NCBI RefSeq assembly: GCF_003614885.1
Contig: NZ_QZMS01000003.1
Coordinates: 1 to 64,000, forward strand
DNA from: Photobacterium salinisoli
Lineage (GTDB): Bacteria > Pseudomonadota > Gammaproteobacteria > Enterobacterales > Vibrionaceae
Direction of reading: 5' to 3'
Length of the DNA stretch: 64,000 nt
Made by a program: the position numbers and the translations under genes. The notes below the pieces were generated by a model. The model did no database searches. It worked only from the letters and a program-made list of their open reading frames with translations, and was not told the origin of the DNA. Within the stretch, counting starts at the first letter, position 1, and each line of letters begins with the position of its first letter. Below, in pieces: positions 41,435-51,292 of this stretch.

Positions 41435-42808
41435 TCAGATCACCCGCGAAAATTGCTGCTGGCGGGCACGCTGGCGCAGATAGACATCAAAGCACATGCA
41501 GATATTGCGGATCAGCAATCGGCCTTTGGCAGCCACTTCAATCCGCTCCTTTGTCACACATACCAGACCATCATCAATAAAGGTCTGCAGCAGTGACAAG
41601 TCTTGCGCAAAATAATCAGCAAAGTCGATGCCATAGTGCTGTTCAATATCCGTTATCGACAACTCAAACTGGCAGATCAGGGTTTTAATTACCTCGCGGC
41701 GCAGCAGATCATCCGCGGTCAGGTTTACACCTTTCCACAACGCATGCTGCTGCGATTCAATGTCGGCATAGTAAGCTTTCAGGTCTTTCTGATTCTGACC
41801 ATAACTGTCGCCAATCATAGAAATTGCAGACACCCCCAGCCCCAGTAGATCGCAGTCACCCTGGGTGGTGTAGCCCTGAAAATTGCGGTGTAACTTACCT
41901 TGGCGCTGGGCAACGGCCAGTTCATCTTCCGGCAGGGCAAAATGGTCCATGCCGATAAACTGATAACCGGCAGCGGTCAGGGTCTCAATCGTGCTGTGCA
42001 ACATCGCCAGCTTTTCTGACGGCGACGGTAAATCGGCGTCTTTAATTTTTCGCTGGGCGGCAAACAGTGACGGCATATGGGCATAGTTAAACACAGACAA
42101 GCGCCCCGGTTTCATCGCCAGCACCTGCTCCAGAGTGTTAACGAAACGGGCATTGTTCTGTTTCGGCAAGCCGTAGATCAGATCCAGATTGGTCGAGCGG
42201 AAACCCAATTCCCGGGCACGATTAACCAAAGCGTCAATAAAATCGCTGTCCTGCTCACGGTTGACCAGCCGCTGGACTTCTTTATCAAAATCCTGCACCC
42301 CGATACTGAGGCGGTTAAACCCTTCCTCCCGCAAATGATCCAGCACATCCAGTTCCATCCGGCGCGGGTCGACTTCGATACTGATCTCTGCATCCGGTAG
42401 CAGAGTAAATGAAGCGCGCAACTGGGCCATCAGCCGGGTGATTTGCGACTTGGTCAGGAAGGTGGGCGTCCCGCCACCCAGATGCAACTGACTCACTGCC
42501 CGGCCTCGCATCAGTGCCGCACGCTGGCGAATTTCAATGTCCAGTGCCGCCAGATAGATGTCGGCCTTATGCGCATGCCGGGTAATGACTTTATTGCAGC
42601 CACAGTAGTAACAGAGGGTATGGCAGAAAGGAATGTGGATATAAAGCGATAAACGGCGCTCAGGATAGCGCTGACAGGCAGCGGTGAAATCCACGGCGGT
42701 AAAGTCGGGCTGAAATTCCAGCGCCGTCGGATAGGAGGTGTAGCGGGGGCCTGAGTAATTATATTTTTCGATCAGTGCCTGATCCCAAATCATGGACTGC
42801 TCTGTCAT
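41435..42808 (-). CDS. hemN: Oxygen-independent coproporphyrinogen III oxidase
   Basis: HemN is a radical SAM enzyme that makes protoporphyrinogen IX without oxygen, for heme in anaerobic growth. The 457-aa protein has the 4Fe-4S motif in HIPFCHTLCYYCGC (Cys at about 62, 66, 69, plus Cys 71) and the SAM-binding GGGTPTFL (about 113). The C-terminal HemN domain is complete. In E. coli the gene also lies next to glnG. Confidence 0.97.
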   Translation of the reverse strand: MTEQSMIWDQALIEKYNYSGPRYTSYPTALEFQPDFTAVDFTAACQRYPERRLSLYIHIPFCHTLCYYCGCNKVITRHAHKADIYLAALDIEIRQRAALMRGRAVSQLHLGGGTPTFLTKSQITRLMAQLRASFTLLPDAEISIEVDPRRMELDVLDHLREEGFNRLSIGVQDFDKEVQRLVNREQDSDFIDALVNRARELGFRSTNLDLIYGLPKQNNARFVNTLEQVLAMKPGRLSVFNYAHMPSLFAAQRKIKDADLPSPSEKLAMLHSTIETLTAAGYQFIGMDHFALPEDELAVAQRQGKLHRNFQGYTTQGDCDLLGLGVSAISMIGDSYGQNQKDLKAYYADIESQQHALWKGVNLTADDLLRREVIKTLICQFELSITDIEQHYGIDFADYFAQDLSLLQTFIDDGLVCVTKERIEVAAKGRLLIRNICMCFDVYLRQRARQQQFSRVI

Positions 42809-42920
42809 CGCGGCGTTACCTCACTGGCGCTCTACCAAGTCAATCCGCCAAGCTAGCACGAGGCCGCAGCCCGATTATTGATCGATAACAAAAACCGATC
42901 AGATTCCTGCTGCCACCTAC

Positions 42921-42946
42921 AAAAAACCCAGTGGCCAGCCACTGGG
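42921..42946 (-). terminator. Terminator after DUF2489 gene
   Basis: Read on the minus strand, CCCAGTGG-CTGG-CCACTGGG is followed by TTTTTT. It closes the yihI-DUF2489 transcript. Confidence 0.88.
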
Positions 42947-42973
42947 TTTATCGTTTCATTCGCAGGCGCTGGA

Positions 42974-43456
42974 TCAGGCCTTTTGCGCCAGGATCTGAGT
43001 CAGCTCCGACTGTATCGCATCAAACAGCCGCGATTCGGCTTTCATTCGCCGCAAGTCGTCTTTCATGCGGTCCTGCTTCGCCAGGGCTTTGCGTTCATCG
43101 CCGCGCGGCATCTCTTCAACCACTTTATACAGCTCAAACAAAGCCGGATACTGAGCGGAAAAGTTGACGCTGCGATCGGCCTGTAAGACTGTCATCAACT
43201 TGTACAGACGAATCGCAATTTCCGACATGTCACACTGCTCCTGCCGTCCGGCTTCCGCAATGATGTAGACACTTTCCAGAATATTGCTATTTCGCTGCGC
43301 AATTGCTTCGGCCTGCTGCTGCTCTGCGCGGGCAATAAATGCCTTATGGCGCTGCTTTTGCAAATACAGCTGGTAGAGCAGATAACCGGCATAGACCGCC
43401 AGTGCCACAACAATCAGGCTTCCTGCCACTAACAACCAGAGTTTCAGATCCTGCAA
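42974..43456 (-). CDS. DUF2489 membrane protein
   Basis: A 160-aa protein with one N-terminal transmembrane helix (about 8-30) and a helical cytoplasmic domain containing the DUF2489 core (CDMSEIAIRLYKLMTVLQADRSVNF). Function unknown. It follows yihI by 3 bp and is part of the same transcript; the pairing of the two is conserved in vibrios, to my knowledge. Confidence 0.9.
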   Translation of the reverse strand: MQDLKLWLLVAGSLIVVALAVYAGYLLYQLYLQKQRHKAFIARAEQQQAEAIAQRNSNILESVYIIAEAGRQEQCDMSEIAIRLYKLMTVLQADRSVNFSAQYPALFELYKVVEEMPRGDERKALAKQDRMKDDLRRMKAESRLFDAIQSELTQILAQKA

Positions 43457-43459
43457 GGC

Positions 43460-43996
43460 TTACTCCTTATCGAAATCGTCCCAACGGGTATTTTCAAAGT
43501 CATCGAGCAGATCTTCTTCGCTACGGGCATCCCCGGCGGCGATTTGATCCTCAGCATCATCCTGCTCGTCGTCGTACAAACCCAGCTGTTTCATCAGCTG
43601 CTCAATACGATCCAGTTTCTGGTCAACCTGCTTCTGCAGGCCGGCACCCAGTTTTTCACCGGCATCGAGACGGTCCAACAGCGCCATCAGCTGCGGATCA
43701 TTCTCCAGCATGGCCAGCTCCTGCTCGGCACTCATGCGACGCGCCTGCTTGGTTGGCTTCGGCTCGACAATCAGTGGTACCGGCTTTTTACTGCCGTGAC
43801 GAGGATCTTTCGCCTGTCCCTGACGCTGCGCACTCTGAGCATCCGCGTCTGAGTGACGGCTGCCCGCTTTCAAGCCTTTACGCTTTCGGGCTTTCTGACG
43901 GGCTCGGCCATCCAGATCCTGCTGGCTGACACTCTTTTCTACGAACTGCGCCGGGCCTTCAGAGCCAGGTTTACGGCCTCTTTTCTTACGGGTCAT
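43460..43996 (-). CDS. yihI: Der GTPase-activating protein YihI
   Basis: YihI stimulates GTP hydrolysis by the ribosome assembly GTPase Der. The 178-aa protein is highly charged: a basic N-terminal half (TRKKRGRKPGSEG, RARQKARKRKGL) and an acidic C-terminal domain with RRMSAEQELAMLENDPQL (about 88-105). It overlaps the methyltransferase gene by 4 bp and in E. coli lies between hemN and engB. Confidence 0.95.
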   Translation of the reverse strand: MTRKKRGRKPGSEGPAQFVEKSVSQQDLDGRARQKARKRKGLKAGSRHSDADAQSAQRQGQAKDPRHGSKKPVPLIVEPKPTKQARRMSAEQELAMLENDPQLMALLDRLDAGEKLGAGLQKQVDQKLDRIEQLMKQLGLYDDEQDDAEDQIAAGDARSEEDLLDDFENTRWDDFDKE

Positions 43997-44637
43997 GACT
44001 GATTTTTCCTCAGCATAATTACATCGTTACCAATAAATTCCACCGCCAGTCCATCTCGTTGTGCCAGATAACGGAACGTCTCCCGGCTGAAGAAGCTGAC
44101 GTGGGTGGGATCATTCTTGTAATGCCAACGGCTGAATGCCTCGGCATCGGTTGCCAGCTTAGTCATCAGTCCCAGCCAGCCGCCCGGCTTGACCAATGAC
44201 AGCAGCAACTGCCATTCACGGGCCGGGGTATAAAAATGTTCAATCGCCTCGGTACAGGTGACAAAGTCATACTGAGATGCCAGAGCACCGGTATCCGGGG
44301 CAAAATACGGGTCATAAACAGCGACCTGATGCCCCTGCTCACGAAACATGGTTGCCAGAGCAGGGCCAGGGCCGCAGCCAAAATCCAGGCCAGCCAGCGG
44401 CCCTTGTGGCAAACGTGCGCTAAGCGGTGCAGCCAGCCGGCTGAGGAAACGGCGATACCCTTCATCATCAACATGGTTTTCATGCTGATCGTAGACCGCT
44501 TTTTCCTGCTCCGGTGTCAAATGCGAGGCCGGATCCGCGAACACCAGACTGCAGGCCCGGCATTGAAAATAGGCCCGCCGGTTGTCTTGATGATAAACCT
44601 CAATGGCTGTACTGTCGCATAAGGTACAAACCGTCAT
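43993..44637 (-). CDS. Class I SAM-dependent methyltransferase with zinc ribbon
   Basis: A 214-aa protein with an N-terminal CxxC...CxxC zinc ribbon (Cys at about 4, 7 and 26, 29) and a Rossmann methyltransferase fold with GLDFGCGPGPALATMF (about 85-100) and EAIEHFYTP (about 136). The ribbon plus fold is found in a group of unassigned methyltransferases; substrate unknown. ATG 44637 has AGGAG 6 bp upstream. Coupled to yihI by a 4-bp overlap. Confidence 0.9.
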   Translation of the reverse strand: MTVCTLCDSTAIEVYHQDNRRAYFQCRACSLVFADPASHLTPEQEKAVYDQHENHVDDEGYRRFLSRLAAPLSARLPQGPLAGLDFGCGPGPALATMFREQGHQVAVYDPYFAPDTGALASQYDFVTCTEAIEHFYTPAREWQLLLSLVKPGGWLGLMTKLATDAEAFSRWHYKNDPTHVSFFSRETFRYLAQRDGLAVEFIGNDVIMLRKNQS

Positions 44638-44743
44638 CAGCATCTCCTAGAGCCAGGCATTCCGGCGAGGTCAAAATCAAGCCGCGTATGATAGCAGACC
44701 TGCGCCGATTGAGAAATGGACAGCGCGGTGAATCCCGGGCAGT

Positions 44744-44765
44744 AAAAAAGGCAGCCTGAGCTGCC
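44744..44765 (-). terminator. Terminator after cytochrome c4 gene
   Basis: Minus-strand stem GGCAGC-TCAG-GCTGCC followed by TTTTTT. Confidence 0.87.
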
Positions 44766-44803
44766 TTTATTACACTGCGATGCTTGCGATACTGAGTGTG
44801 TGA

Positions 44804-45421
44804 TCAGTGAAGACCGCCAACGTACTGTGACAAGGCGTCGATTTCCTTGTCACTCAGTTTCGCCGCCACTGAACGCATCATAGCGTTCATGTCGTTGTTG
44901 CGCTTGCCTTCGCGGAACATAGTCAACTGTTTCTTGATGTATTCCGCAGGCTGCCCAGAAATATCCGGGAAACCAGACAGGCTGGTGCCATTACCCCGCG
45001 GACCGTGGCACGCCGTACAGGCCGCAATTCCACGTTCGGCATCGCCCACACGGTAGAGCTGCTGACCGATTTCGATCGAACTCTCGGTGGTCGTGCCTTC
45101 AATCGCAGGCAGGGAACTAAAGTAAGCCGCCAGATCCGCCATGTCTTGTTCAGACAATGGCATCGCCATGCCGCCCATCACAGGATCATTACGCCCTTGT
45201 TCACCACCAGTCGTCATCGCCAGCTTGAATTCCTTCAGCTGTTTCTCCAGATAACGTGGGTGCTGACCCGCAAGGTTGGGGTATTGTCCTGTGATACCTT
45301 TACCATCAGCGCCATGACATGCTGCACATGTCGCTGCTTTTGCTTTTCCAGCTTCAACATCTCCCTGGGCCCAGCTTGTGCAACTGGCAAGAAGTGTAAA
45401 TATCAATGCTAATTTCTTCAT
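44804..45421 (-). CDS. Diheme cytochrome c4
   Basis: A 205-aa exported cytochrome with a signal peptide (about 1-19) and two class I heme domains: CAACH (about 35-39) and CTACH (about 138-142), with Met ligands in MGGMAMPL and MMRSVAAKLSD regions. Cytochrome c4 donates electrons to terminal oxidases such as cbb3. ATG 45421 (GGAA upstream) gives the usual signal peptide; the frame extends 13 residues further without support. Divergent from engB, as in vibrios. Confidence 0.96.
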   Translation of the reverse strand: MKKLALIFTLLASCTSWAQGDVEAGKAKAATCAACHGADGKGITGQYPNLAGQHPRYLEKQLKEFKLAMTTGGEQGRNDPVMGGMAMPLSEQDMADLAAYFSSLPAIEGTTTESSIEIGQQLYRVGDAERGIAACTACHGPRGNGTSLSGFPDISGQPAEYIKKQLTMFREGKRNNDMNAMMRSVAAKLSDKEIDALSQYVGGLH

Positions 45422-45489
45422 GACATTCCGTTTATAATTATTGAGCTTCCAGTACCACAAGTATTGCTTAGCAACATGGTATACAATGC

Positions 45490-45515
45490 ACCACTAACCA
45501 AGCAGGGTTAGTGGT
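45490..45515. promoter_or_regulatory. Inverted repeat between cytochrome c4 and engB
   Basis: Perfect 10-bp repeat ACCACTAACC/GGTTAGTGGT with a 6-bp loop in the divergent promoter region. It could be an operator for either gene; no known regulator matches. Confidence 0.5.
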
Positions 45516-45579
45516 ACATTTTACACACTTTCGCATAAAAGTAATTAGTCGACGACCAGAAGACTTGACGGAGTTAACA

Positions 45580-46254
45580 GTGAATTCCCCTCTCAACTAC
45601 AGACAAACCCATTTTATTACCAGTGCTCCGGACATCCGCCACCTTCCTTTGGATAAAGGCGTTGAGATTGCATTTGCTGGCCGATCTAATGCCGGTAAAT
45701 CAAGTGCTTTAAATCGTCTGACTGATCAGAAAAGCCTGGCACGTACCTCAAAAACGCCGGGGCGTACCCAATTAATCAACATGTTTGAAGTCAGAACCGG
45801 CTGTAACCTGATTGACTTGCCCGGCTATGGCTACGCTCAGGTACCGCTTGAGATGAAAAAGAAGTGGCAGGCCGCCTTGGGTGAATACCTGCAAAAACGC
45901 GAATGCCTGCAGGGACTGGTGGTATTAATGGATATCCGCCATCCGATGAAAGATCTCGACCAGCAAATGATTTACTGGGCGGTGGAAAGCCATCTGCCAG
46001 TGCTGGTGCTGCTGACCAAAGCAGACAAACTCAAAAGCGGTGCCCGTAAAGCCCAACTGCTGAAAATTCGCGAAGCCGCACTGGCCTTTGGTGGCGATGT
46101 GGAAGTCGAGAATTTTTCTGCCCTCAAAGGCATAGGTGTTGATCAGGTCCGCCGCAAACTCGATACCTGGTTTGCCCCGGAACTGGCCCGTCAGCAGGCG
46201 CTGCTGGAAGCAGAGAATAGTAAACAGGACGGTATTGAACCGGACGCAGAATAA
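45580..46254 (+). CDS. engB: Ribosome biogenesis GTPase EngB (YihA)
   Basis: EngB is needed for 50S maturation. The protein is 224 aa; motifs [12 protein letters not shown] (G1, about 35), TPGRTQLIN (G2), [11 protein letters not shown] (G3, about 85) and TKADKLKSG (G4, about 150). The start is GTG 45580 with ACGGAG 6 bp upstream; an in-frame ATG at 45511 would add 23 residues without homology. Confidence 0.96.
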   Translation: MNSPLNYRQTHFITSAPDIRHLPLDKGVEIAFAGRSNAGKSSALNRLTDQKSLARTSKTPGRTQLINMFEVRTGCNLIDLPGYGYAQVPLEMKKKWQAALGEYLQKRECLQGLVVLMDIRHPMKDLDQQMIYWAVESHLPVLVLLTKADKLKSGARKAQLLKIREAALAFGGDVEVENFSALKGIGVDQVRRKLDTWFAPELARQQALLEAENSKQDGIEPDAE

Positions 46255-46635
46255 TATCAGTCAATATGCCTGATCGCCCGATCAGGCATCAACCCGCCTT
46301 TTTCTCACTTTCGCACTAATCAGACCGTTTACAAACGCCAGATAAAAATGTCCCCACCGGAACGATGGGGCAACGGGAGAGAAATAGGAGGTTTTTATAT
46401 TTGTTCAGAAAGGATTAATGATTTAACCAGCCAACGCAAGTTTTTTATACGAAATCTGGGCGTTTTTTCCCCTCTGATTCCTTATTTTCCATAGCTCGCC
46501 TCCGACATAACATTCACTTTTGCCCGACTCAGCCCAAAAGACCGGCCAATTGTTTCATTCTGCAAATTAAGTCGATCCGCGAGATTCAGACCCCTTCAGT
46601 TTGGAACTTTATTACAGAAACATGGCAAAATGACA
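46255..46635. other. Gene-free stretch after engB
   Basis: Contains a perfect hairpin TGCCTGATCG/CGATCAGGCA (46268-46289) right after engB that probably ends that transcript, and a weaker CCCCA/TGGGG hairpin near 46353-46370. No ORF or other signal was recognised. Confidence 0.5.
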
Positions 46636-46727
46636 AAAAAAAGCCACCCAAAAGACGGGTGGCCGGATCATGGATAGGTCGGCTGGCAATGTATTCACTC
46701 AGCCCGACAAATATGAACAAGAAGCAG
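46636..46727 (-). ncRNA. Putative small RNA next to Spot 42
   Basis: On the minus strand a perfect TATAAT (46738-46733) is followed, about 90 nt later, by a strong terminator: GCCACCC-GTCTTTT-GGGTGGC and eight T (46659-46632). No protein gene lies between. A small RNA of similar position, VSsrna24, is described near spf in Vibrionaceae; whether this is its counterpart is not proven. Ends are approximate; the -35 box is weak (TTTAAT-like). Confidence 0.65.
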
Positions 46728-46965
46728 GCTTCATTATAAACGCCGCATTACTATAATTAAAGTAATTGCTCTAATTATTATCCATCAAGTCGCCTGCCGG
46801 ATAATCCCCAACCTCGGTAGCGCCGGGCTGACGAGTCAGATTAGCCGCGATTCCTGGCCAAGATGCGCAGAGTATCAGCAAATATTGTCAGTAAAGGGAT
46901 AATTTGTGCTGGAGATGGTGAGCAACTGTCGGGAGGTGAAAGCGGATAATGACTTGGCCGGCTAC

Positions 46966-47070
46966 AAATAAAAACGCCCTGGCCAAATGACCAGGGCGGC
47001 TAAAAAAGCCAAATCCAATAACGTGAAACAAAAGGTCTGAAAGATAGAACATCTTACCTCTGTACCCTAC
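46966..47070 (-). ncRNA. spf: Spot 42 small RNA
   Basis: On the minus strand the sequence starts GTAGGGTACAGAGGTAAGAT and includes TTCTATCTTTCAGACC, CACGTTATTGGATTTGG and a final terminator (CGCCCTGGTC.. GGCCAGGGCG plus T-run), nearly identical to E. coli Spot 42. It lies between engB and polA exactly as in E. coli. Spot 42 is an Hfq-dependent RNA repressed by cAMP-CRP that down-regulates secondary carbon use. A TATACA at about -10 to -15 is the likely -10 box; no CRP site was identified. Confidence 0.97.
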
Positions 47071-47180
47071 GCCGTTAACTGTATATCAAGTGTGCAGAGA
47101 AAAAAAGCCCTTTTCGTAGTTTTTTTTCATACAAGACGTAATTAAATTATACAAAATTTGATAAACCCTGATTCAGATTG

Positions 47181-47205
47181 AAAAAAACCGGCCTGCTGGC
47201 CGGTT
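47181..47205 (-). terminator. Terminator after polA
   Basis: Minus-strand stem AACCGGCC-AGCA-GGCCGGTT followed by TTTTTTT. Confidence 0.88.
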
Positions 47206-47249
47206 CTTGACGATTTAATTACATGTTTAGCAATGCACGCTAAGGCAGG

Positions 47250-50036
47250 TTAATGCGCCTGATCCCAGTTGTCACCACTGCCTGCGTCCGCGATAAGTGG
47301 CACATCCAGCTCAGCGGCGGCTTCCATCAGCTCGCAGACCGACTTCGCGACACTTTCCAGCTCAGATTCTTTCACTTCAAACACCAGTTCATCGTGTACC
47401 TGCATCAGCAGACGGACACGTTCGCTGTCTTGTGTCTGGATCCAGTTATCGACGGCCACCATGGCACGTTTGATAATATCCGCCGCCGTACCCTGCATCG
47501 GGGCGTTGATCGCCGCCCGCTCCGCCGCTTTGCGGCGAATGGCATTACGCGATTTAATATCAGGCAGATAGAGACGACGGCCGAACAGGGTTTCAACATA
47601 CCCTTGCTCGCTGGCCTGGGTACGGGTGCTTTCCATATATTCCAGCACGCCCGGGTATCGCTCAAAATACACATTCATGTATTGCTGCGCCTCGTTCCGG
47701 CCCATCCCCAGCTGTTTGGCCAGACCAAAGGCACTCATGCCGTAAATCAAACCAAAATTGATGGCTTTGGCACGACGGCGCTGTTCGCTGGTGACTTCTT
47801 CGATTGGCAGACCAAGGATCTCGGCCGCCGTCGCGGCATGGATATCCTTGCCATGCCGGAAGGCATCAAGCAGCGCTTTGTCCCCGGACAGGTGGGCCAT
47901 GATCCTCAGCTCAATCTGAGAGTAGTCGACCGCCAGAATCTTGTAGCCTTCCGGTGCGATAAAGGCCTGGCGGATCCGGCGCCCTTGTTCGTTGCGGATA
48001 GGAATATTCTGCAGGTTTGGATCGGTCGACGACAGACGCCCCGTGGCCGCGACAGCTTGATGGTATGAGGTATGTACCCGCTTGGTAACCGGGTTAATCA
48101 TGCGCGGCAGCTTGTCAGTATAAGTCGATTTGAGTTTCGCCAGCCCGCGGTGCTCCAGCAGCAGCTTAGGCAGCGGGTAATCCAGTGCCAGCTCCTGCAA
48201 CACTTCTTCGTTGGTCGAAGGAGTTCCGGACGGCGTTTTCTTGACTACCGGCAAGCCCATTTTCTCAAACAAGATAGCCTGCAGCTGTTTTGGTGAGCTG
48301 AGATTGAACTCCTCACCGGCCACTTCGTATGCTTGCGCCTGAATCTCATCTAAACGCACCGCAATTTCCTGCGACTGTGCAGTCAGCTTACTGGCATCAA
48401 GCAGTACACCAGTGCGCTCCATGCGAGACAGTACAGGCACCAGCGGCATTTCGATATCTTCCAGTACGCTTTTCAGTTTAGGGTCCGCATTGAGCTTGCT
48501 GATCAGCAGGTTATGCAAACGCAGGGTGATATCCGCATCTTCCGCTGCATAAGGGCCAGCCTGTTCCAGATCGATCTGGTTAAAGGTCAGCTGTTTCTTA
48601 CCTTTGCCGGCAATGTCTTCGAAACTGATGGTTTTGTGTTCCAGATAGCGCAGAGACAGGCTGTCCATGTCATGTCGGCCCACCACACTGTTGTACACAT
48701 AAGATTCCAGCATGGTATCGAAACGTATGCCTTGCATGGCAACCCCATAACGCGCCAGGACACTGGCGTCATATTTCAGGTTCTGGCCCACTTTGGCCTG
48801 CGTCGGGTCCTCCAGCAAAGGTTTCAGCTGGGCGATCACCCAGTCGCGGTCCAGCTGCGACGGCGCATCCAGATAATCATGGGCCACAGGCACATAAGCC
48901 GCTTTGCCTTCTTCCGCCGCAAATGACAACCCGACCAGATTGGCGACCATGTAGTCCAGGTTGTCGGTTTCGGTATCAAAGGCAAAAACATCCGACTGTT
49001 TGAGTATCTCCAGCCACTCGCTAAAACGGGCTTCGTCCAGCACCACTTCATAGCCACTGCGGTCAATCACAGGGGCCGGTGCCGAAGACGGCGCCGGATC
49101 ACTGTCTTGAGTCGCAATGGTGGCTGCGCCATCAGCGACAATACGGCCATCGCTGCCGTCGAGCATTTCTGCCAGCCAGCGACGAAATTGCAGTTTACCG
49201 AACAGCCGGGTCAGCTCATCAATATCCGGGGTGCCTTTTTGCAGCTCCTGCGGCGTGAATTCAAGCGCCACATCCAGTTTGATGGTCGCCAGTTCATACG
49301 ACATCATCGCCGCTTCACGGTTTTCTTCCAGTTTCTTGGCCATGGTTTTCGAGCCACGGAAGCCCAGTGCCGCAATCGCATCCAGGTTGTCATACAGATC
49401 TTTCAGGCCGCCAATCCCGGTCAGCAAGGCGGTGGCTGTCTTGTCACCCACACCAGGCACACCGGGAATGTTGTCGACCTTATCTCCCATCAGGGCCAGA
49501 TAATCAATGATCAGTTCCGGACCGATACCGAACTTTTCCCGTACCCCGTCAGGATCCATCACCACACCCGTCATGGTGTTGATCAGGGTAATATTCTCAT
49601 CCACCAGCTGCGCCATGTCTTTATCACCTGTGCTGATCAGCACAGGCATCCCGGCCTGAGAGGCCTGACGAGCCAGCGTACCGATGACATCATCAGCCTC
49701 GACCCCGGGCTCGCAAATCAGCGGCAGGCCCATGGCTTTGATAATGGCGTGCAACGGCTCTATCTGAGCACGCAAATCATCCGGCATAGGCGGGCGATGC
49801 GCTTTATACTCGGGATATAGTTCATCGCGGAAAGTCTTGCCTTTGGCATCAAAGACAACAGCAATATGTTCCGTCGCAAATTGACGCAGCATGCTACGCA
49901 ACATATTTACCACGCCATACACAGCCCCGGTTGGTTCACCATCAGAGTTAGTGAAATTGGGCGAAGCATGATATGCACGATAAAGATACGAGGAACCATC
50001 GATCAGGATCAGTGGATTTTCTGGAATAGTTGCCAT
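47250..50036 (-). CDS. polA: DNA polymerase I
   Basis: PolA fills gaps and removes RNA primers. The 928-aa protein has the 5'-3' exonuclease domain (about 1-300, [14 protein letters not shown] and DKDMAQLV), a 3'-5' exonuclease domain with intact catalytic Asp-Glu in [13 protein letters not shown] (about 352), and the polymerase domain with motif [15 protein letters not shown] (about 705), O-helix [16 protein letters not shown] and motif [11 protein letters not shown] (about 880). E. coli PolA is also 928 aa. Confidence 0.98.
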   Translation of the reverse strand: MATIPENPLILIDGSSYLYRAYHASPNFTNSDGEPTGAVYGVVNMLRSMLRQFATEHIAVVFDAKGKTFRDELYPEYKAHRPPMPDDLRAQIEPLHAIIKAMGLPLICEPGVEADDVIGTLARQASQAGMPVLISTGDKDMAQLVDENITLINTMTGVVMDPDGVREKFGIGPELIIDYLALMGDKVDNIPGVPGVGDKTATALLTGIGGLKDLYDNLDAIAALGFRGSKTMAKKLEENREAAMMSYELATIKLDVALEFTPQELQKGTPDIDELTRLFGKLQFRRWLAEMLDGSDGRIVADGAATIATQDSDPAPSSAPAPVIDRSGYEVVLDEARFSEWLEILKQSDVFAFDTETDNLDYMVANLVGLSFAAEEGKAAYVPVAHDYLDAPSQLDRDWVIAQLKPLLEDPTQAKVGQNLKYDASVLARYGVAMQGIRFDTMLESYVYNSVVGRHDMDSLSLRYLEHKTISFEDIAGKGKKQLTFNQIDLEQAGPYAAEDADITLRLHNLLISKLNADPKLKSVLEDIEMPLVPVLSRMERTGVLLDASKLTAQSQEIAVRLDEIQAQAYEVAGEEFNLSSPKQLQAILFEKMGLPVVKKTPSGTPSTNEEVLQELALDYPLPKLLLEHRGLAKLKSTYTDKLPRMINPVTKRVHTSYHQAVAATGRLSSTDPNLQNIPIRNEQGRRIRQAFIAPEGYKILAVDYSQIELRIMAHLSGDKALLDAFRHGKDIHAATAAEILGLPIEEVTSEQRRRAKAINFGLIYGMSAFGLAKQLGMGRNEAQQYMNVYFERYPGVLEYMESTRTQASEQGYVETLFGRRLYLPDIKSRNAIRRKAAERAAINAPMQGTAADIIKRAMVAVDNWIQTQDSERVRLLMQVHDELVFEVKESELESVAKSVCELMEAAAELDVPLIADAGSGDNWDQAH

Positions 50037-50362
50037 AATGGATTGTCTGTATCTGGAAGATAAAAGGATCAGGGTCTTAGGATGCCATGAGATGTGCCGA
50101 GTGTTAACAGAAGTTTTTCCCTTCCTGACTCACTCCACCTGTGGATAAGTTTGTGAGTTTTTGGAATAAGCCTGATGATCTTTTTTTGAATAACTTGAGA
50201 AAGATGATTTAAATTAACTAAAAATCATACACTTAAAATATATAACCAAAAATAACCCTTGATCCTGAAAAGATCATCAAGTGTGGAAAAAGTTATCAGA
50301 TGGCAGTGTAATCGGTCAAAGCGATGTCAAATTCCCCAAGGTTGAACAAAAAGGAGGCCAAG
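50037..50362. other. Gene-free spacer between polA and elbB
   Basis: AT-rich divergent promoter region. It contains a perfect 9-mer DnaA box (TTATCCACA on the minus strand, 50148-50140) and a near-match TGTGGAAAA at 50282-50290, but too few for an origin. A ribosome binding site AAGGAGG serves elbB. Confidence 0.5.
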
Positions 50363-51013
50363 ATGAAAAAGGTTGCAGTGATATTAAGCGGTTCCGGTGT
50401 CTTTGACGGCAGCGAGATCCATGAAGCTGTGCTGGCGCTGTACGCCATAGAGCAGGCAGGTGCCAGCTGGCACTGCTTCGCCCCGAACGTGGATCAACAC
50501 CATGTGATTAACCATATTACCGGCGAGCCCATGGATGAAACACGCAATGTACTGATCGAAGCCTCGCGCATTGCCCGGGGACAGATCCAGGATGTGGCTG
50601 AATTAAGCGCACATGACTTCGATGCCCTGCTGCTGCCGGGTGGCTTCGGTGCAGCCAAAAACCTGTCAGACTTCGCCTTCAGCGGCGCATCCTGCCAGAT
50701 CCACCCCGAGGTCAAACGTGCCTGCCAGGAATTTGCCCGGGCGCAGAAACCGGCCGCTTATCTGTGCATTGCACCGGTCTTGATCCCCCAGATTTATGGT
50801 AAGGGCGCAAAAGGCACTATAGGACATGAAAAAGAAGTGGCCAGTGCATTTCGCGCCATGGGCGGCGATCATATTGACTGCCCTGTCGATGAGTTTGTGC
50901 TGGATCAGGAACGCTGTTTGTTAAGCACTCCGGCTTACATGCTGGCAGGCTCAATCTCAGAAGCGGCCAGCGGGATCAACAAGCTGGTGCAGCAACTGGT
51001 CAAAATGGCCTGA
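50363..51013 (+). CDS. elbB: Isoprenoid biosynthesis glyoxalase ElbB
   Basis: A 216-aa DJ-1/PfpI-like class I glutamine amidotransferase-fold protein. KKVAVILSGSGVFDGSEIHE begins the fold, LLLPGGFGAAKNLSDFA (about 85-101) and the nucleophilic elbow with Cys in AAYLCIAPVLIP (about 137) are visible. E. coli ElbB has weak glyoxalase III activity; its link to isoprenoid synthesis is by overexpression data. ATG 50363 is set by AAGGAGG 6 bp upstream. Confidence 0.96.
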   Translation: MKKVAVILSGSGVFDGSEIHEAVLALYAIEQAGASWHCFAPNVDQHHVINHITGEPMDETRNVLIEASRIARGQIQDVAELSAHDFDALLLPGGFGAAKNLSDFAFSGASCQIHPEVKRACQEFARAQKPAAYLCIAPVLIPQIYGKGAKGTIGHEKEVASAFRAMGGDHIDCPVDEFVLDQERCLLSTPAYMLAGSISEAASGINKLVQQLVKMA

Positions 51014-51016
51014 AAA

Positions 51017-51173
51017 AGAAAAAAGCGGCGCTTTATACAAGCGCCGCTCAGCAGAAGAGATCATTGTCTTTAGCCCTACACCAAAAACCTGACCAAGCTG
51101 TATTACTGGAAGCAATGTGAGCAATGTCGTGCCTTCATACGGAAACTGCTACTGCTTTCTTCCCGCTGAGTGC
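51017..51173 (-). ncRNA. ryhB: RyhB-type small RNA, copy 1
   Basis: On the minus strand the conserved RyhB core GCACGACATTGCTCACATTG (and following CTTCCAG; 51132-51106) is present, followed by a GTGTAGGGCT element (51081-51072) and a terminator with 8-bp stem AGCGGCGC/GCGCCGCT and T-rich tail. The promoter is TTGCAA-N16-TATTAT overlapping a Fur box. RyhB is an Hfq-dependent RNA that shuts down iron-using proteins when Fur is relieved. Ends are inferred from promoter and terminator. Confidence 0.92.
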
Positions 51174-51178
51174 AAGTT

Positions 51179-51235
51179 AATAATAACTATTCTCATTACC
51201 TTTGCAAGCATTAATTGATAATAATTTTCATTCAC
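51179..51235 (-). promoter_or_regulatory. Fur-controlled promoter of ryhB copy 1
   Basis: Two Fur-like boxes: AATAATAACTATTCTCATT (51179-51197, over the -10/-35 region) and GATAATAATTTTCATTCAC (51217-51235). TATTAT is at 51185-51180 and TTGCAA 16 bp upstream. Confidence 0.82.
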
Positions 51236-51292
51236 TAATAAATTCAATACCTTCATCTGCTTGTCACTTGCCCAGCTCTCTTCTGGCAGATA

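Noticed and set aside
47071..47120. CRP site upstream of spf
   Set aside because: Known from E. coli, but no TGTGA-N6-TCACA pattern could be seen here.
50037..50362. Replication origin
   Set aside because: Only one perfect DnaA box and no 13-mer array or neighbouring mioC/gidA/dnaA genes.
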